Below, piece by piece: positions 1 to 8,611 of a DNA stretch of 40,314 nucleotides (its first letter is position 1; the number at the start of each line of letters is the position of its first letter). Location: NCBI RefSeq assembly GCF_945980375.1, contig NZ_CAMFQO010000016.1, positions 1 through 40,314 of the forward strand, read 5' to 3'. This DNA is from an uncultured Eubacterium sp. (lineage in GTDB: Bacteria > Bacillota > Clostridia > Oscillospirales > Acutalibacteraceae). Below the pieces are notes generated by a model, which saw only the letters and a program-made list of their open reading frames with translations, was not told the DNA's origin and did no database searches. The translations under genes were made by a program, and so were the position numbers.

Positions 1-66
1 AAGGGCTCACGCGGAATGAAGCTTGAAGATATAATAAATACTGTGTATAAAGGATGGGAAAAATAA
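1..66 (+). CDS. murF: MurF C-terminal fragment (UDP-MurNAc-tripeptide--D-Ala-D-Ala ligase), cut by window edge
   Basis: The first 22 codons are open from base 1 and end at TAA 64-66. They read a short C-terminal tail that begins KGSRGMKLEDII. The KGSRGMK(L/M)E motif is typical of the end of MurF, the enzyme that adds D-Ala-D-Ala to the UDP-MurNAc-tripeptide in the cytoplasm. The position directly before mraY is the usual murF place in dcw clusters. The stop overlaps the preferred mraY start by one base (TAATG), so the two are probably translationally coupled. Only the tail is visible, so the identification rests on this motif plus context. Confidence 0.8.
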   Translation, partial: KGSRGMKLEDIINTVYKGWEK

Positions 67-1109
67 TGAGCACTACTGTTGCAACAATAATTACCGCTGT
101 TATTGCCTTTGGCGTAACTGCCGGTCTTGGCTTTGTAATTATCCCTTGGTTAAGAAAACTAAAATTCGGTCAAACTATATTGGACATCGGTCCTTCCTGG
201 CATAAGTCAAAGCAGGGCACTCCGAATATGGGTGGCTTGATGTTTATTATCGGTATAATAGTTGCCTTTGCGGTTGGTGCGTTAACCTTTGTTCTTTCGG
301 GCGGAAACCTTGAAAGTGATTATGCCGCAATATTTAAGGGCAGAGATTTAGTTCTGCTCATTGCGGGTCTTTGCCTTGCATTCGGCTGTGGCGTAGTAGG
401 CTTTGCCGATGATTTTATCAAAATTAAGCTTAAAAGAAATGAGGGCTTGAGCGCAAAGCAAAAAACCTTTGGTCAGCTTGTTATGGCTCTTGGTTATACT
501 GCAACACTTTGGCTTTCTCATAATACCGTATGGACAATTCCGTTTCTCGGCAATGTAAATTTTGAAAAGAATTTCTTTACGGCCATAGTATTCTGGCTTG
601 TTTCAATTTTCATTATTTACGGCTGTGTAAACAGCGTAAACCTTACAGACGGCATTGACGGCCTTTGCTCAAGCGTAACCGCAACAGTTGCAATAACCTT
701 TATTATTGCATCTGTGATATTAAAATTCGCAGGACTTTCCATATTATCTTCGGCATTGCTCGGCGGTGTTCTCGGCTTTCTTTGTTGGAACTGGAATCCT
801 GCAAAAACCTTTATGGGCGACACAGGCTCATTGTTCCTCGGTGGCATGGTAACAGCACTCGGCTTTGCAATTAAGTGCCCGTTGCTTTTGTTGCCTATCG
901 GTATCGTTTATGTGTGCGAAACAATGAGCGATATTATCCAAATCGGTTATTTCAAAATTACTCACGGTAAGCGTGTGTTCAAGATGGCACCTATCCACCA
1001 TCACTTTGAAATGTGTGGCTGGAAGGAAAAGAAAATCTGTATTGTTTTTTCGGTTGTAAATGCTATCGGCTGTGCTTTGGCATTGGTTCTCATTTATTTT
1101 GGAAGATAA
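66..1109 (+). CDS. mraY: Phospho-N-acetylmuramoyl-pentapeptide-transferase MraY
   Basis: MraY is an integral membrane enzyme that transfers phospho-MurNAc-pentapeptide to undecaprenyl phosphate, making lipid I. The 347-residue protein has about ten hydrophobic segments. Family motifs are present: HKSKQGTPNMGG near the start, the Asp pair D115-D116 (FADDFIKI), NLTDGIDGL with N192, D195 and D198, MGDTGS with D252, and the HHHFE loop at 311-315. All key acidic residues are there. An in-frame ATG at 54 would add four residues, but AAAGGA lies correctly only for ATG 66, which also gives the TAATG coupling with murF. In many Firmicutes murD follows mraY. Here the next gene is a SEDS gene, 36 bases downstream. 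Confidence 0.96.
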   Translation: MSTTVATIITAVIAFGVTAGLGFVIIPWLRKLKFGQTILDIGPSWHKSKQGTPNMGGLMFIIGIIVAFAVGALTFVLSGGNLESDYAAIFKGRDLVLLIAGLCLAFGCGVVGFADDFIKIKLKRNEGLSAKQKTFGQLVMALGYTATLWLSHNTVWTIPFLGNVNFEKNFFTAIVFWLVSIFIIYGCVNSVNLTDGIDGLCSSVTATVAITFIIASVILKFAGLSILSSALLGGVLGFLCWNWNPAKTFMGDTGSLFLGGMVTALGFAIKCPLLLLPIGIVYVCETMSDIIQIGYFKITHGKRVFKMAPIHHHFEMCGWKEKKICIVFSVVNAIGCALALVLIYFGR

Positions 1110-1145
1110 TTTGTTATCATTATTCTATGAAAGGAGCTGCATAAA

Positions 1146-2402
1146 ATGGCAGGCAGAGATTTAGAACCGCCTCGTCGTTCCATTAGGGAAACGCAGGGTC
1201 AGGCTGCAAATTATGATGACGGTAAAAAAGCAAGGTCATCAAAGATTTCCTTCGCCTCTGATGTTAAAAATTCTTTTTGGTTTGCAAAGGGAAGCTTTGA
1301 TTTGTCGTTCTTTGCAGCAACCCTTGCATTAATTACCATCGGTCTTGTAATGCTGTTTTCGGCATCATATCCTTATGCTCTTCAAAACAAGGGCGATTCA
1401 TATTATTTCTTTAAGCGTCAGCTACTGTTTGCAGTTGTCGGCATTATTGTAATGCTTGTGGTGTCAAAGCTTAATTTCCGATTTCTTAAGGTTATAGAAA
1501 AGCCTTTGCTTTTTGTAACCATCGGTCTTTTGATACTTGTTTTGTTTTATCACGTAGATCTTGACAGAAGCGGTGAAGATTTCAAAAGATGGATTCCGGT
1601 CGGACCTTTTACCTTTCAACCGTCGGATGTTGCAAAGTTCAGTCTTGTTTTGACTTTAGCAGGATATATAAGTAAAAATTATCGCAAAATGAAATATATT
1701 AAAGAGGGAGTAGTTGTTCCTGCAGTTATTATATGCGTATTTTGCGGCTTGATTTTTTTGGAAAATCACTTGTCCTGCACCTTGCTTGTATTTATGATAG
1801 GTATTGCAATGATGTTCTGCGGAGGCACTCGTTGGCAGTATTATGTTGCGGGCTTATGCGTCGTTGCAGTTGCGGCATTTATTGTTATTAAAAATCCTGA
1901 TGTTCTGCCCGGCTATCAAGGTGACAGAATCAGAGCCTGGACCGATAAGGGCTTTGATCCTCTCGGATTAAGGTGGCAAACTAATAATTCGCTTTATGCA
2001 ATCGGCTCCGGTGGCTTTTGGGGTGTAGGATTGGGTAATTCAAAGCAAAAATATCTATATGTATCCGAGCCTCAAAATGACTTTATTTTCTCCATTGTCT
2101 GTGAGGAGCTTGGATTTATCGGCGCTACACTTATTATTGCTCTTTTCGGAATTCTTTTCTGGAGAGGTGTAAAAATTGCACAAAGATGTGAGGATAAGTA
2201 TTCTTCACTTGTAGTTATAGGTATTGTGTCACAGGTTGCCATCCAAACCGTGTTTAATATATTGGTAGTAACCGATACTATTCCCAATACGGGTATTGCA
2301 CTGCCGTTTTTCTCCTACGGCGGTACGGCACTGTTAATGCTTTGCTTTGAAATGGGTGTTGTACTTTCCATTTCTCGCAGGGTAAATACAAAAAGATTTT
2401 GA
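1146..2402 (+). CDS. ftsW: SEDS peptidoglycan glycosyltransferase, FtsW/SpoVE type
   Basis: SEDS family polytopic membrane protein (418 residues) that polymerises lipid II into glycan strands, in division (FtsW) or spore cortex synthesis (SpoVE). Visible motifs are RWIPVGPFTFQPSDVAKF, DRIRAWTDKGFDPLG, a GSGGFWGVGLGNS segment, and NDFIF with D312, which aligns with the catalytic Asp of E. coli FtsW (D297, TDFIF). FFSYGGT near the C-terminus is also present. About 45 charged, hydrophilic residues precede the first membrane helix. The position between mraY and murG matches spoVE/ftsW in Bacillus. A good ribosome site (AAAGGAG) precedes the ATG. The sequence does not separate FtsW from SpoVE; RodA is less likely because of the dcw location. 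Confidence 0.93.
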   Translation: MAGRDLEPPRRSIRETQGQAANYDDGKKARSSKISFASDVKNSFWFAKGSFDLSFFAATLALITIGLVMLFSASYPYALQNKGDSYYFFKRQLLFAVVGIIVMLVVSKLNFRFLKVIEKPLLFVTIGLLILVLFYHVDLDRSGEDFKRWIPVGPFTFQPSDVAKFSLVLTLAGYISKNYRKMKYIKEGVVVPAVIICVFCGLIFLENHLSCTLLVFMIGIAMMFCGGTRWQYYVAGLCVVAVAAFIVIKNPDVLPGYQGDRIRAWTDKGFDPLGLRWQTNNSLYAIGSGGFWGVGLGNSKQKYLYVSEPQNDFIFSIVCEELGFIGATLIIALFGILFWRGVKIAQRCEDKYSSLVVIGIVSQVAIQTVFNILVVTDTIPNTGIALPFFSYGGTALLMLCFEMGVVLSISRRVNTKRF

Positions 2403-2413
2403 GGTAAATAATT

Positions 2414-3544
2414 ATGAAATTGTTATTTGCAACAGGAGGTACGGCAGGTCACATTAATCCTGCATTGGCAGTTGCATCATACATTCAGCAAAAATATCCC
2501 GATTCTCAAATTATGTTTGTAGGCACGGCAGATCATATGGAATCTCGCCTTGTGCCAAATGCAGGATTTGAATTTAAGACTATCGAGATTAACGGCTTTA
2601 AGCGCTCACTTTCGCCAAAGGCTGTTATTGATAATGTAAAAACGGTTTCAAGGCTTATTAAATCCGAAAAGGATTCAAAGCAAATCATTAAGGATTTTCA
2701 GCCTGATGTTGTTATCGGCTTTGGCGGATATGTTTCGGGTCCCGTGCTTGATGCCGCAGTAAAGATGCATTGTCCAACCTGTATTCACGAGCAAAATGCT
2801 TATCCCGGTATTACCAATAAGCAGCTTGCCAAAAAGGTGGACAAGGTTATGCTCACCGTTGAGGATGCGAGAAGTTATATGCAGGCAAAGAATGATGTTA
2901 TCATTACCGGTCTGCCTGTTCGTGGTGAGCTTCTTGAAAAATCAAAGTTTCAGGCAAGAATTGAGCTTGGCATTGCCGATGAAAAGCCTCTCGTTCTTTC
3001 ATTTGGAGGCTCACTCGGTGCAAGACCTCTCAATGATGCAATGCTTGATATTCTTCTTGAGGATTCTCAAAGAGATGATGTGTACCACATTCATTCTGTC
3101 GGAACAAACGGAATTGAATACCTTGACAAATTCGTAGAAAACGGCTTTAGCAAAAGAGCCGAAAATATATATTATAAGGGTAACACAGAGGTTAGGCTCT
3201 ATATTGATAATATGGACACCTGTATGGCCGCAGCAGATTTGGTTATCGGCAGGGCAGGTGCGTCATCGTTGTCCGAGATTGAGGCAATGGGAAAGGCGTC
3301 AATTCTTATTCCCTCACCGTATGTTGCCGAAAATCATCAGTATCATAATGCAATGGCACTTGTAAACCGTAATGCCGCAAGGATTCTTGAGGAAAAGGAT
3401 TTAACTGCGCCTTCGCTAAAGGCATTGATGAATGAGCTTATTGCAGATAAAAATGTGCTTAGTCAAATTGAACAAAACGCAAAGGATATGGCTATCATTG
3501 ACGCAAGGGAACGTATTGCGGATATCATCCTGTCACTTGTGTAA
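2414..3544 (+). CDS. murG: UDP-GlcNAc:undecaprenyl-PP-MurNAc-pentapeptide GlcNAc transferase MurG
   Basis: MurG is a GT-B glycosyltransferase (GT28) on the inner membrane face that converts lipid I to lipid II. The N-terminal glycine loop reads GGTAGH (residues 8-13), a variant of the usual GGTGGH. HEQN is at 125-128, FGGSLGARPLN at 197-207, and the UDP-GlcNAc binding stretch GRAGASSLSE is followed by ENHQ at 306-309. The 376-residue length is normal. It starts 11 bases after the SEDS gene and clearly shares its operon. Confidence 0.96.
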   Translation: MKLLFATGGTAGHINPALAVASYIQQKYPDSQIMFVGTADHMESRLVPNAGFEFKTIEINGFKRSLSPKAVIDNVKTVSRLIKSEKDSKQIIKDFQPDVVIGFGGYVSGPVLDAAVKMHCPTCIHEQNAYPGITNKQLAKKVDKVMLTVEDARSYMQAKNDVIITGLPVRGELLEKSKFQARIELGIADEKPLVLSFGGSLGARPLNDAMLDILLEDSQRDDVYHIHSVGTNGIEYLDKFVENGFSKRAENIYYKGNTEVRLYIDNMDTCMAAADLVIGRAGASSLSEIEAMGKASILIPSPYVAENHQYHNAMALVNRNAARILEEKDLTAPSLKALMNELIADKNVLSQIEQNAKDMAIIDARERIADIILSLV

Positions 3545-3588
3545 TTAACATTTATTTTCCGATTTCATAAACTGCCATAGGTGGTTTT

Positions 3589-4851
3589 ATGAAATGTCTT
3601 AAAATTAACGGCGGCAGAGCCTTAGAGGGAAGCATAGATGTTCACGGAGCAAAAAACAGTATTCTGCCTGTTCTTTGTGCAACAGTGCTCATTAACGGCA
3701 AATCCGTGATACATAACTGTCCAAGGCTTTCCGATGTAGAGGTTACTGTAAACATTCTGCGGTACTTGGGTGCAAATGTAAGCAGGGAGGGTAACACCTT
3801 AATTGTTGATGCAACAAGTATCTCTCGTTCAAATATTCTTGAGCCTCAAATGAAGGAGCTTCGTTCTTCGATAATATTTCTCGGTGCTTTGGCGTCTCGA
3901 ACCGGTCAGGCTTGCCTTTATCTTCCCGGTGGTTGCGATATTGGGTTAAGACCTATTGATTTGCATTTGAAGGGACTTAAGGCTCTTGGATATGAGGTTT
4001 TTACAGACGGACATAATGTATGCGCCACTCGCAGAGATGTTATCGGTAAAGAGATTGTTTTGCCGTTTCCAAGCGTAGGCGCAACGGAAAACATTATTCT
4101 TGCTTCGGTTTTAGCCAAGGGCACAACAACCATAGTAAATGCTGCAAGAGAGCCTGAGATAGAAGATTTAGCTGATTTTCTCAACAAAGCAGGTGCAAAA
4201 ATATTCGGTGCGTCTACCCCGACAATCACTATCGAGGGCGTTAATGAATTAAACGGAGCAGAGCATACCGTTATCCCCGATAGAATTTTAGCAACTACTT
4301 TAATGTCTGCCTGTGCCATTACAGGAGGACAGATTCAGCTTAATAATGTTTGTATGTCGCACATTATGCCTACCTTGCCTGTGTTTGACGAGATGGGCTG
4401 TGATGTAAGCTATAATTATTCATCTGTAAAAATAAAAGCTCCCCATAGGCTTAAACGGGTTAAAAGCATAGAAACTATGGCATATCCGGGATTTCCTACT
4501 GATTGTCAGGCACCTGTTATGTCGGCTTTGTGTGTTGCTGACGGAACATCTATTATTAAGGAAACTATATTTGAAAACAGATTTAAGCATATTGAACAGC
4601 TTAATTTGTTTGGTGCGGATATTTCGGTTAATGACAGAATAGCTGTTATTAACGGAGTAAACAGCCTTCATAGTGCAAATGCAAAGTGCACCGATTTAAG
4701 AGGAGGAGCGGCAGTTGTCATCGCAGGACTTTCTGCCGAGGGCGAATCAACGATAACAGATATTCACCATATCGACAGAGGATATGAGAATATAGAGCAT
4801 CAGCTTTCCTTGCTGAATGCTGATGTAAAGAGGATAGACGATGAAAAATAA
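3589..4851 (+). CDS. murA: UDP-N-acetylglucosamine 1-carboxyvinyltransferase MurA
   Basis: Catalyses the first committed peptidoglycan step, transfer of enolpyruvate from PEP to UDP-GlcNAc. The EPSP-synthase fold protein (420 residues) has K22-N23 in GAKN, catalytic-loop Cys C116 in GGCDIGLRP, and D305 in FPTDCQAP. These match the numbered active-site residues of E. coli MurA almost exactly, C116 standing for C115. Having Cys rather than Asp in the loop is the form associated with fosfomycin sensitivity in the family. The ribosome site AGGTGG precedes the ATG. The 3' end overlaps ftsQ by 11 bases. In Bacillus, murB or murA paralogues sit at a similar place. Confidence 0.96.
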   Translation: MKCLKINGGRALEGSIDVHGAKNSILPVLCATVLINGKSVIHNCPRLSDVEVTVNILRYLGANVSREGNTLIVDATSISRSNILEPQMKELRSSIIFLGALASRTGQACLYLPGGCDIGLRPIDLHLKGLKALGYEVFTDGHNVCATRRDVIGKEIVLPFPSVGATENIILASVLAKGTTTIVNAAREPEIEDLADFLNKAGAKIFGASTPTITIEGVNELNGAEHTVIPDRILATTLMSACAITGGQIQLNNVCMSHIMPTLPVFDEMGCDVSYNYSSVKIKAPHRLKRVKSIETMAYPGFPTDCQAPVMSALCVADGTSIIKETIFENRFKHIEQLNLFGADISVNDRIAVINGVNSLHSANAKCTDLRGGAAVVIAGLSAEGESTITDIHHIDRGYENIEHQLSLLNADVKRIDDEK

Positions 4852-5803
4852 CAAGTCAAATAATAAAAAGGATAACAGTATGGCTCCGCTCAATGATGAG
4901 CTTGGCTTTTTTGATCTTGAGCCACCGAAGATATACCGCAGTGATCAGTCTGCAAATCGTAGCACACAGGCTGATAAAAAGGGTAAAAAGGCATCAACAA
5001 AAGCAAAGCAACCGTTAAAAAAAGCAAAAGCAGACGGTGAAGTAAGAAGCAAAAAGAAGCGTAAGCTAAAGAAAAAGTTTAGGCTCGCCTTTACTGCCGT
5101 AGGTATGATTGCACTGATTGCTTTGATAATTGTTGTGCTAAGCTTAACTGTATTTTTCAAAATTGATACAATAAATGTTGAGGGAACAAAAAAATACAGC
5201 TACAAGCAGGTAACATCTGTTTTGCCTATTGATAAGGAAAAAAATTTGTTCCTCATTGATAAAAAGGGAGCAACAAAAAAGCTTGAGGAAAACCTGCCGT
5301 ACATCTATGATGTAGAGATTACACGCAAGCTTCCGTCAACCGTTGTTGTAAAAATAACAGAGCCACAGCTTATTTATTATGTAAAGAACAGTGACAATAC
5401 CTACACCTATTTTGATGATAACTTTAAGATTCTTGAGGTAAATGTTAAGGAACCTGCCGAAAAGGGAATAGAGCTTAAAAAAATCGCCTTCAGCGATGTA
5501 TCACCGGGAAAAACCGCAAAACTTACAAACGAAGAATTGTTGTCTGATTTACAGATAATGATGCAAACCGTAACAAGCCTTAAGCTTAAGGAGGTTACGG
5601 CTATGTATTCCGAAAGCCTTGTTAATAATTATGTTGTATACGACAACAGAATTACAATTAAGCTTGGCGAAACAAAGGATATTGAGGATAAGCTTTTTAC
5701 AGCCTTGACTGCTATTGAAAAGCTTAATGACACTGCTCCCGATGCAGAGGGAACTCTAACTGCCACAAACAGTAAACAGATTTACTTTACAGAGAAAAAA
5801 TAG
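4841..5803 (+). CDS. ftsQ: Cell division protein FtsQ/DivIB, POTRA domain
   Basis: Bitopic divisome protein that links the FtsL/FtsB(DivIC) complex to septal wall synthesis. The 320 residues comprise a Lys-rich cytoplasmic tail of about 80 residues, one transmembrane helix at about 85-108, and an extracellular POTRA domain beginning FFKIDTINVEGTKKYS. That domain includes the typical LPYIYDVEITRKLPSTVVVKI segment split across the beta-strands. A beta domain follows. The start overlaps the end of murA by 11 bases, so translation is probably coupled. Sequence conservation is low, as usual for this family; topology and dcw position carry the call. Confidence 0.88.
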   Translation: MKNNKSNNKKDNSMAPLNDELGFFDLEPPKIYRSDQSANRSTQADKKGKKASTKAKQPLKKAKADGEVRSKKKRKLKKKFRLAFTAVGMIALIALIIVVLSLTVFFKIDTINVEGTKKYSYKQVTSVLPIDKEKNLFLIDKKGATKKLEENLPYIYDVEITRKLPSTVVVKITEPQLIYYVKNSDNTYTYFDDNFKILEVNVKEPAEKGIELKKIAFSDVSPGKTAKLTNEELLSDLQIMMQTVTSLKLKEVTAMYSESLVNNYVVYDNRITIKLGETKDIEDKLFTALTAIEKLNDTAPDAEGTLTATNSKQIYFTEKK

Positions 5804-5819
5804 TTACATTTACTGTAAC
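5803..5819. other. Dyad symmetry directly after the ftsQ stop
   Basis: GTTACA and TGTAAC are perfect 6-base inverted arms with a 5-base centre, beginning at the last base of the ftsQ stop codon. No T-run follows, so it is not a convincing intrinsic terminator. It could be a weak hairpin or a protein-binding site between ftsQ and ftsZ. Confidence 0.35.
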
Positions 5820-5944
5820 CTTGTGTAAAGTGATATTCTTACAAATACAACTACAAACTGTATAGTTTATGCATAATGCACAAATATTTTTTGTATTATT
5901 TTATAAACATTGGAAAAAATAATACGAATATTTCTTAAAAAGTA

Positions 5945-5973
5945 TTGCAAAGTGGTTACAAAACTGTTACAAT
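5945..5973 (+). promoter_or_regulatory. Predicted sigma-A-type promoter for ftsZ
   Basis: TTGCAA (5945-5950), exactly 17 bases, then TACAAT (5968-5973). The -10 matches the consensus at five of six positions and the -35 at four. It lies about 75 bases before the ftsZ ATG in a 243-base gap, so ftsZ can probably be transcribed separately from the mur genes. Confidence 0.6.
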
Positions 5974-6046
5974 AGCAAATGTGAGGCACTGCCTAATGCG
6001 AGTGCTGTACCTAAAAAACAGAAAATAAAGATAAGGAGAATAAAAA

Positions 6047-7144
6047 ATGGGAAGATACGAAATTGATACCGATGACAACAAGGTTGTTTCTATAAAAGTA
6101 ATCGGCGTAGGTGGCGGCGGCGGAAATGCCGTTAACCGTATGGTTAAGTGCGGAGTAAAGGATGTAGAGTTTGTTGCTATTAACTCTGATAAGCCTGCTC
6201 TTGAAAAGTCATCTGCTACACATAAAATACTTATCGGCGAAAAGGCAACAAAGGGCAGAGGCGCAGGCGCAAGACCTGAGGTTGGTCTTAAGGCTGCCGA
6301 AGAATCAAAGGAAGCATTGACCGATGTTCTTCAGGGATGTGAAATGGTATTTGTTACTGCCGGTATGGGTGGCGGAACAGGTACAGGTGCCGCTCCGGTT
6401 GTTGCAAAGCTCGCAAAGGAAATGGGCGTACTTACAGTAGGTGTTGTTACAACTCCTTTCGGCTTCGAGGGTAAGCGCCGTATGCAACAGGCACAGGAGG
6501 GTATCAACGAGCTTGCTGCTAATGTTGACTCATTGATGGTTATACCTAATGAAAACCTCAAGCTTGTTTCTAAGGAAAAGATTACTCTTCTCAATGCTTT
6601 TGAAATTGCAAATGATGTTCTTCGCCAGGGTGTTCAAAGTATTTCAGACCTTGTAAATGCAACAGGTCTTGTAAACTGTGACTTCGCTGACGTTACAGAA
6701 ATTATGAAGGATGCCGGATATGCTCATATGGGTGTTGGTCACGGCAAGGGTAAGGATAAGGCAGAGGTTGCTGCCCAGCAGGCAATTTCTTCACCGCTTC
6801 TTCAAACATCTATTGACGGTGCTCGCGGAGTTCTTCTTAATATCACCTGTTCAACAGATATCGGTCTTGAGGAAATTGATGCAGCATCAAGTGTTGTTAT
6901 GGAAGCAGTACATCCTGATTGTGAAATCATCTGGGGTGCAAACTTTGATGAGGAGCTTGAGGATGAAATGATCATCACTGTTATCGCTACTCGCTTCGGT
7001 GAGGACGGTCCCGGTGCTCCGATCAAGTCTACAACAGCTTCAAAGCCTGTTGCTCCTCCAACAGAGATTCCATCAGCTCCTGCAAGCTTTACATCAAATG
7101 ATGACGATTCGTTCAATGACATCGTTTCATTCTTCAAAAAGTAA
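6047..7144 (+). CDS. ftsZ: Cell division GTPase FtsZ
   Basis: Tubulin-like GTPase that forms the cytoplasmic Z-ring. The nucleotide-binding glycine-rich start ([13 protein letters not shown]) is present, with the tubulin signature GGGTGTG at residues 108-114 and the catalytic T7 loop (N210-C-D212-F-A-D215). A linker rich in Ser, Pro, Ala and Thr runs from about 325 and ends in a short C-terminal peptide, NDIVSFFKK. That peptide lacks the proline of the common DIPxFL form. The start is fixed by AAGGAGA ahead of ATG 6047. No ftsA lies upstream, so ftsZ follows ftsQ directly, with its own predicted promoter and a strong downstream terminator. Confidence 0.98.
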   Translation: MGRYEIDTDDNKVVSIKVIGVGGGGGNAVNRMVKCGVKDVEFVAINSDKPALEKSSATHKILIGEKATKGRGAGARPEVGLKAAEESKEALTDVLQGCEMVFVTAGMGGGTGTGAAPVVAKLAKEMGVLTVGVVTTPFGFEGKRRMQQAQEGINELAANVDSLMVIPNENLKLVSKEKITLLNAFEIANDVLRQGVQSISDLVNATGLVNCDFADVTEIMKDAGYAHMGVGHGKGKDKAEVAAQQAISSPLLQTSIDGARGVLLNITCSTDIGLEEIDAASSVVMEAVHPDCEIIWGANFDEELEDEMIITVIATRFGEDGPGAPIKSTTASKPVAPPTEIPSAPASFTSNDDDSFNDIVSFFKK

Positions 7145-7157
7145 TATGATTGAATTA

Positions 7158-7183
7158 GGCTGCTCAAACGAGCAGCCTTTTTT
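7158..7183 (+). terminator. Rho-independent terminator after ftsZ
   Basis: A perfect 8-base stem (GGCTGCTC / GAGCAGCC) with an AAAC loop is followed by six T. It ends the dcw transcription unit. Confidence 0.93.
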
Positions 7184-7293
7184 GTATGTAAAGTAAAATA
7201 GTTTGTCAATATAATATATTATAAAGCACATATTACTTTCTGCAATATTTCGCGTTTTCATTGCGAAAAGCAATTTGCTTTACGTTTTTAACA

Positions 7294-7369
7294 TTTTCCA
7301 CACGGTTTTCCACAATAACAAGGTGCATAAAATGGACTTTTCCACATTTTTTCCACAAATCAATCCACA
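7294..7369 (+). repeat. Array of DnaA-box-like 9-mers (TTTTCCACA)
   Basis: TTTTCCACA occurs at 7294-7302, 7306-7314, 7338-7346 and 7349-7357, and a weaker CAATCCACA at 7361-7369, all in one orientation. Start-to-start spacings are 12, 32, 11 and 12 bases. Each of the first four differs from the Bacillus and E. coli DnaA box TTATCCACA at one position. The close, helical-turn-like spacing next to an AT-rich stretch suggests DnaA binding. The function, whether titration, transcriptional control or origin-like, is inference. Confidence 0.55.
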
Positions 7370-7473
7370 TCGATTTCTGTATGTAAAGTGTTTTGCTTTA
7401 CAAAATATCTTAAATTCTTCATTTTCTTTATTTTGCCATACATTTAATTAATCGTATTTACTGAATGTTTGTC

Positions 7474-7502
7474 TTTACAAATTTTGCCTTACGAGGTATG
7501 AT
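7474..7502 (+). promoter_or_regulatory. Predicted promoter for the macrodomain gene
   Basis: TTTACA (7474-7479), 17 bases, then TATGAT (7497-7502). This is a good sigma-A-type match, placed 31 bases before the ATG at 7534. Confidence 0.6.
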
Positions 7503-7533
7503 TAACACATAGATTTATTTTTTGAGGTGTACT

Positions 7534-8574
7534 ATGCCGTTACAGATAATAAGAAACGATATTACAAAGGTTGAGTGTGATGCAATAGTCAATGCCGCTA
7601 ACTCTACGCTTTTAGGCGGCGGGGGCGTTGACGGTGCTATTCATAAGGCGGCAGGCAGGGGATTACTGCTTGAATGTATGAAGCTTGGCGGTTGCAGGGT
7701 TGGTGAGGCAAAAATTACCAAAGGCTACAATCTGCCATGCAAATATGTAATACATACCGTGGGCCCTAAATGGAAGGGCGGTAGCAATAACGAGCGTGAG
7801 CTCTTGGAAAGCTGTTACAAAAATTCTCTTGAGCTTGCAAAGAAAAACAATTGTGAGTCCGTTGCTTTTCCGCTTATATCAAGCGGTGTTTACGGCTATC
7901 CGATGAACGAGGCCTTCAAGGTTGCGGTTGACACTGTCGCCGAATTTTTGATGCACAATGATATGCTTGTATACATTGTTGTTTACAATAAAAATGCTCT
8001 TGCCACAGGCAGTAAGCTGTTCACCGATATTGCACAGTACATAGACGATAACTATGTTGCCGAGCATTCTGCGTATGTCAGCAGGCGAATAAATAATGCT
8101 TGCGAAAGTATGCCTTTGCCTCAAACACAGTTCCTTTCTAACGAAGAAAAATGCTACGCGTGTAATGAGGACATCGCTATGTCGATTCCTGTGCCTGAGG
8201 ACACCGCAGGCCTTAGCGATATAGTTATCAAGCTTGATGAAAGCTTTTCGCAAATGCTCCTTCGAAAAATTGATGAAAAGGGAATGACTGACAGCGAGTG
8301 CTACAAAAAAGCAAACATCGACAGAAAGCTTTTTTCCAAAATTCGCTCAAACCCTGACTATAAGCCGAGCAAGCCAACTGTTATTGCCTTTTGTATTGCA
8401 TTAGAGTTAAGCCTTGCCGAAACCAACGAAATGCTTCTAAAAGCCGGCTTTGCGCTTTCGCACAGCAACAAATTTGATGTAATAATAGAATACTTTATTA
8501 AAAGAGGGAATTACAACATATTCGAGATTAACGAAGCACTTTTTGCTTTTGATCAAAGTCTTCTCGGTGCATAA
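7534..8574 (+). CDS. MacroD-type macrodomain protein with C-terminal helical, HTH-like domain
   Basis: Residues 1-165 form a macrodomain of the MacroD/O-acetyl-ADP-ribose deacetylase class. Seen are ND9ITK, the catalytic-type [18 protein letters not shown] (N20, N23, D33) and the phosphate loop [10 protein letters not shown]. Such enzymes hydrolyse O-acetyl-ADP-ribose and remove mono-ADP-ribose from proteins. About 60 less conserved residues, including a CYAC pair, lead to a C-terminal region of about 115 residues. That region contains [13 protein letters not shown] and a helical [16 protein letters not shown] stretch, resembling an XRE-like HTH fold attached to varied Firmicutes proteins. 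ATG 7534 is preceded by TGAGGTG; a TTG at 7522 is in frame but has no ribosome site. The gene sits alone with a VWA gene. The macrodomain is confident. The C-terminal domain's role is unknown. Confidence 0.88.
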   Translation: MPLQIIRNDITKVECDAIVNAANSTLLGGGGVDGAIHKAAGRGLLLECMKLGGCRVGEAKITKGYNLPCKYVIHTVGPKWKGGSNNERELLESCYKNSLELAKKNNCESVAFPLISSGVYGYPMNEAFKVAVDTVAEFLMHNDMLVYIVVYNKNALATGSKLFTDIAQYIDDNYVAEHSAYVSRRINNACESMPLPQTQFLSNEEKCYACNEDIAMSIPVPEDTAGLSDIVIKLDESFSQMLLRKIDEKGMTDSECYKKANIDRKLFSKIRSNPDYKPSKPTVIAFCIALELSLAETNEMLLKAGFALSHSNKFDVIIEYFIKRGNYNIFEINEALFAFDQSLLGA

Positions 8575-8611
8575 AAATAATGTCGCTTTCAAGGCGACCA
8601 AATAACAAAAC

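Larger units (their letters stand above)
7184..7533. other. AT-rich intergenic region between ftsZ and the macrodomain gene
   Basis: These 350 bases have no credible gene. They hold a 15-base near-perfect dyad at 7267-7281 (AAAGCAA / TTGCTTT), the DnaA-box-like array at 7294-7369, a 7-base-arm inverted repeat at 7382-7402 (TGTAAAG / CTTTACA), a very AT-rich stretch at about 7400-7470, and a promoter for the next gene at 7474-7502. The motif GTATGTAAAGT occurs near both ends (about 7184-7194 and 7379-7389). Confidence 0.7.

Noticed and set aside
3918-4319. Antisense open frame inside murA
   Set aside because: It lacks a ribosome site and family resemblance and mirrors the murA coding frame; murA is unambiguous.
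6802-7209. Antisense open frame over the end of ftsZ
   Set aside because: It runs through the ftsZ terminator and is Ser-rich in a way expected from the complement of the coding strand.
7184-7533. Chromosomal origin (oriC) at the DnaA-box-like array
   Set aside because: No dnaA, dnaN or rpmH nearby, and gene direction does not switch across the region. Kept only as a DnaA-binding-type cluster.
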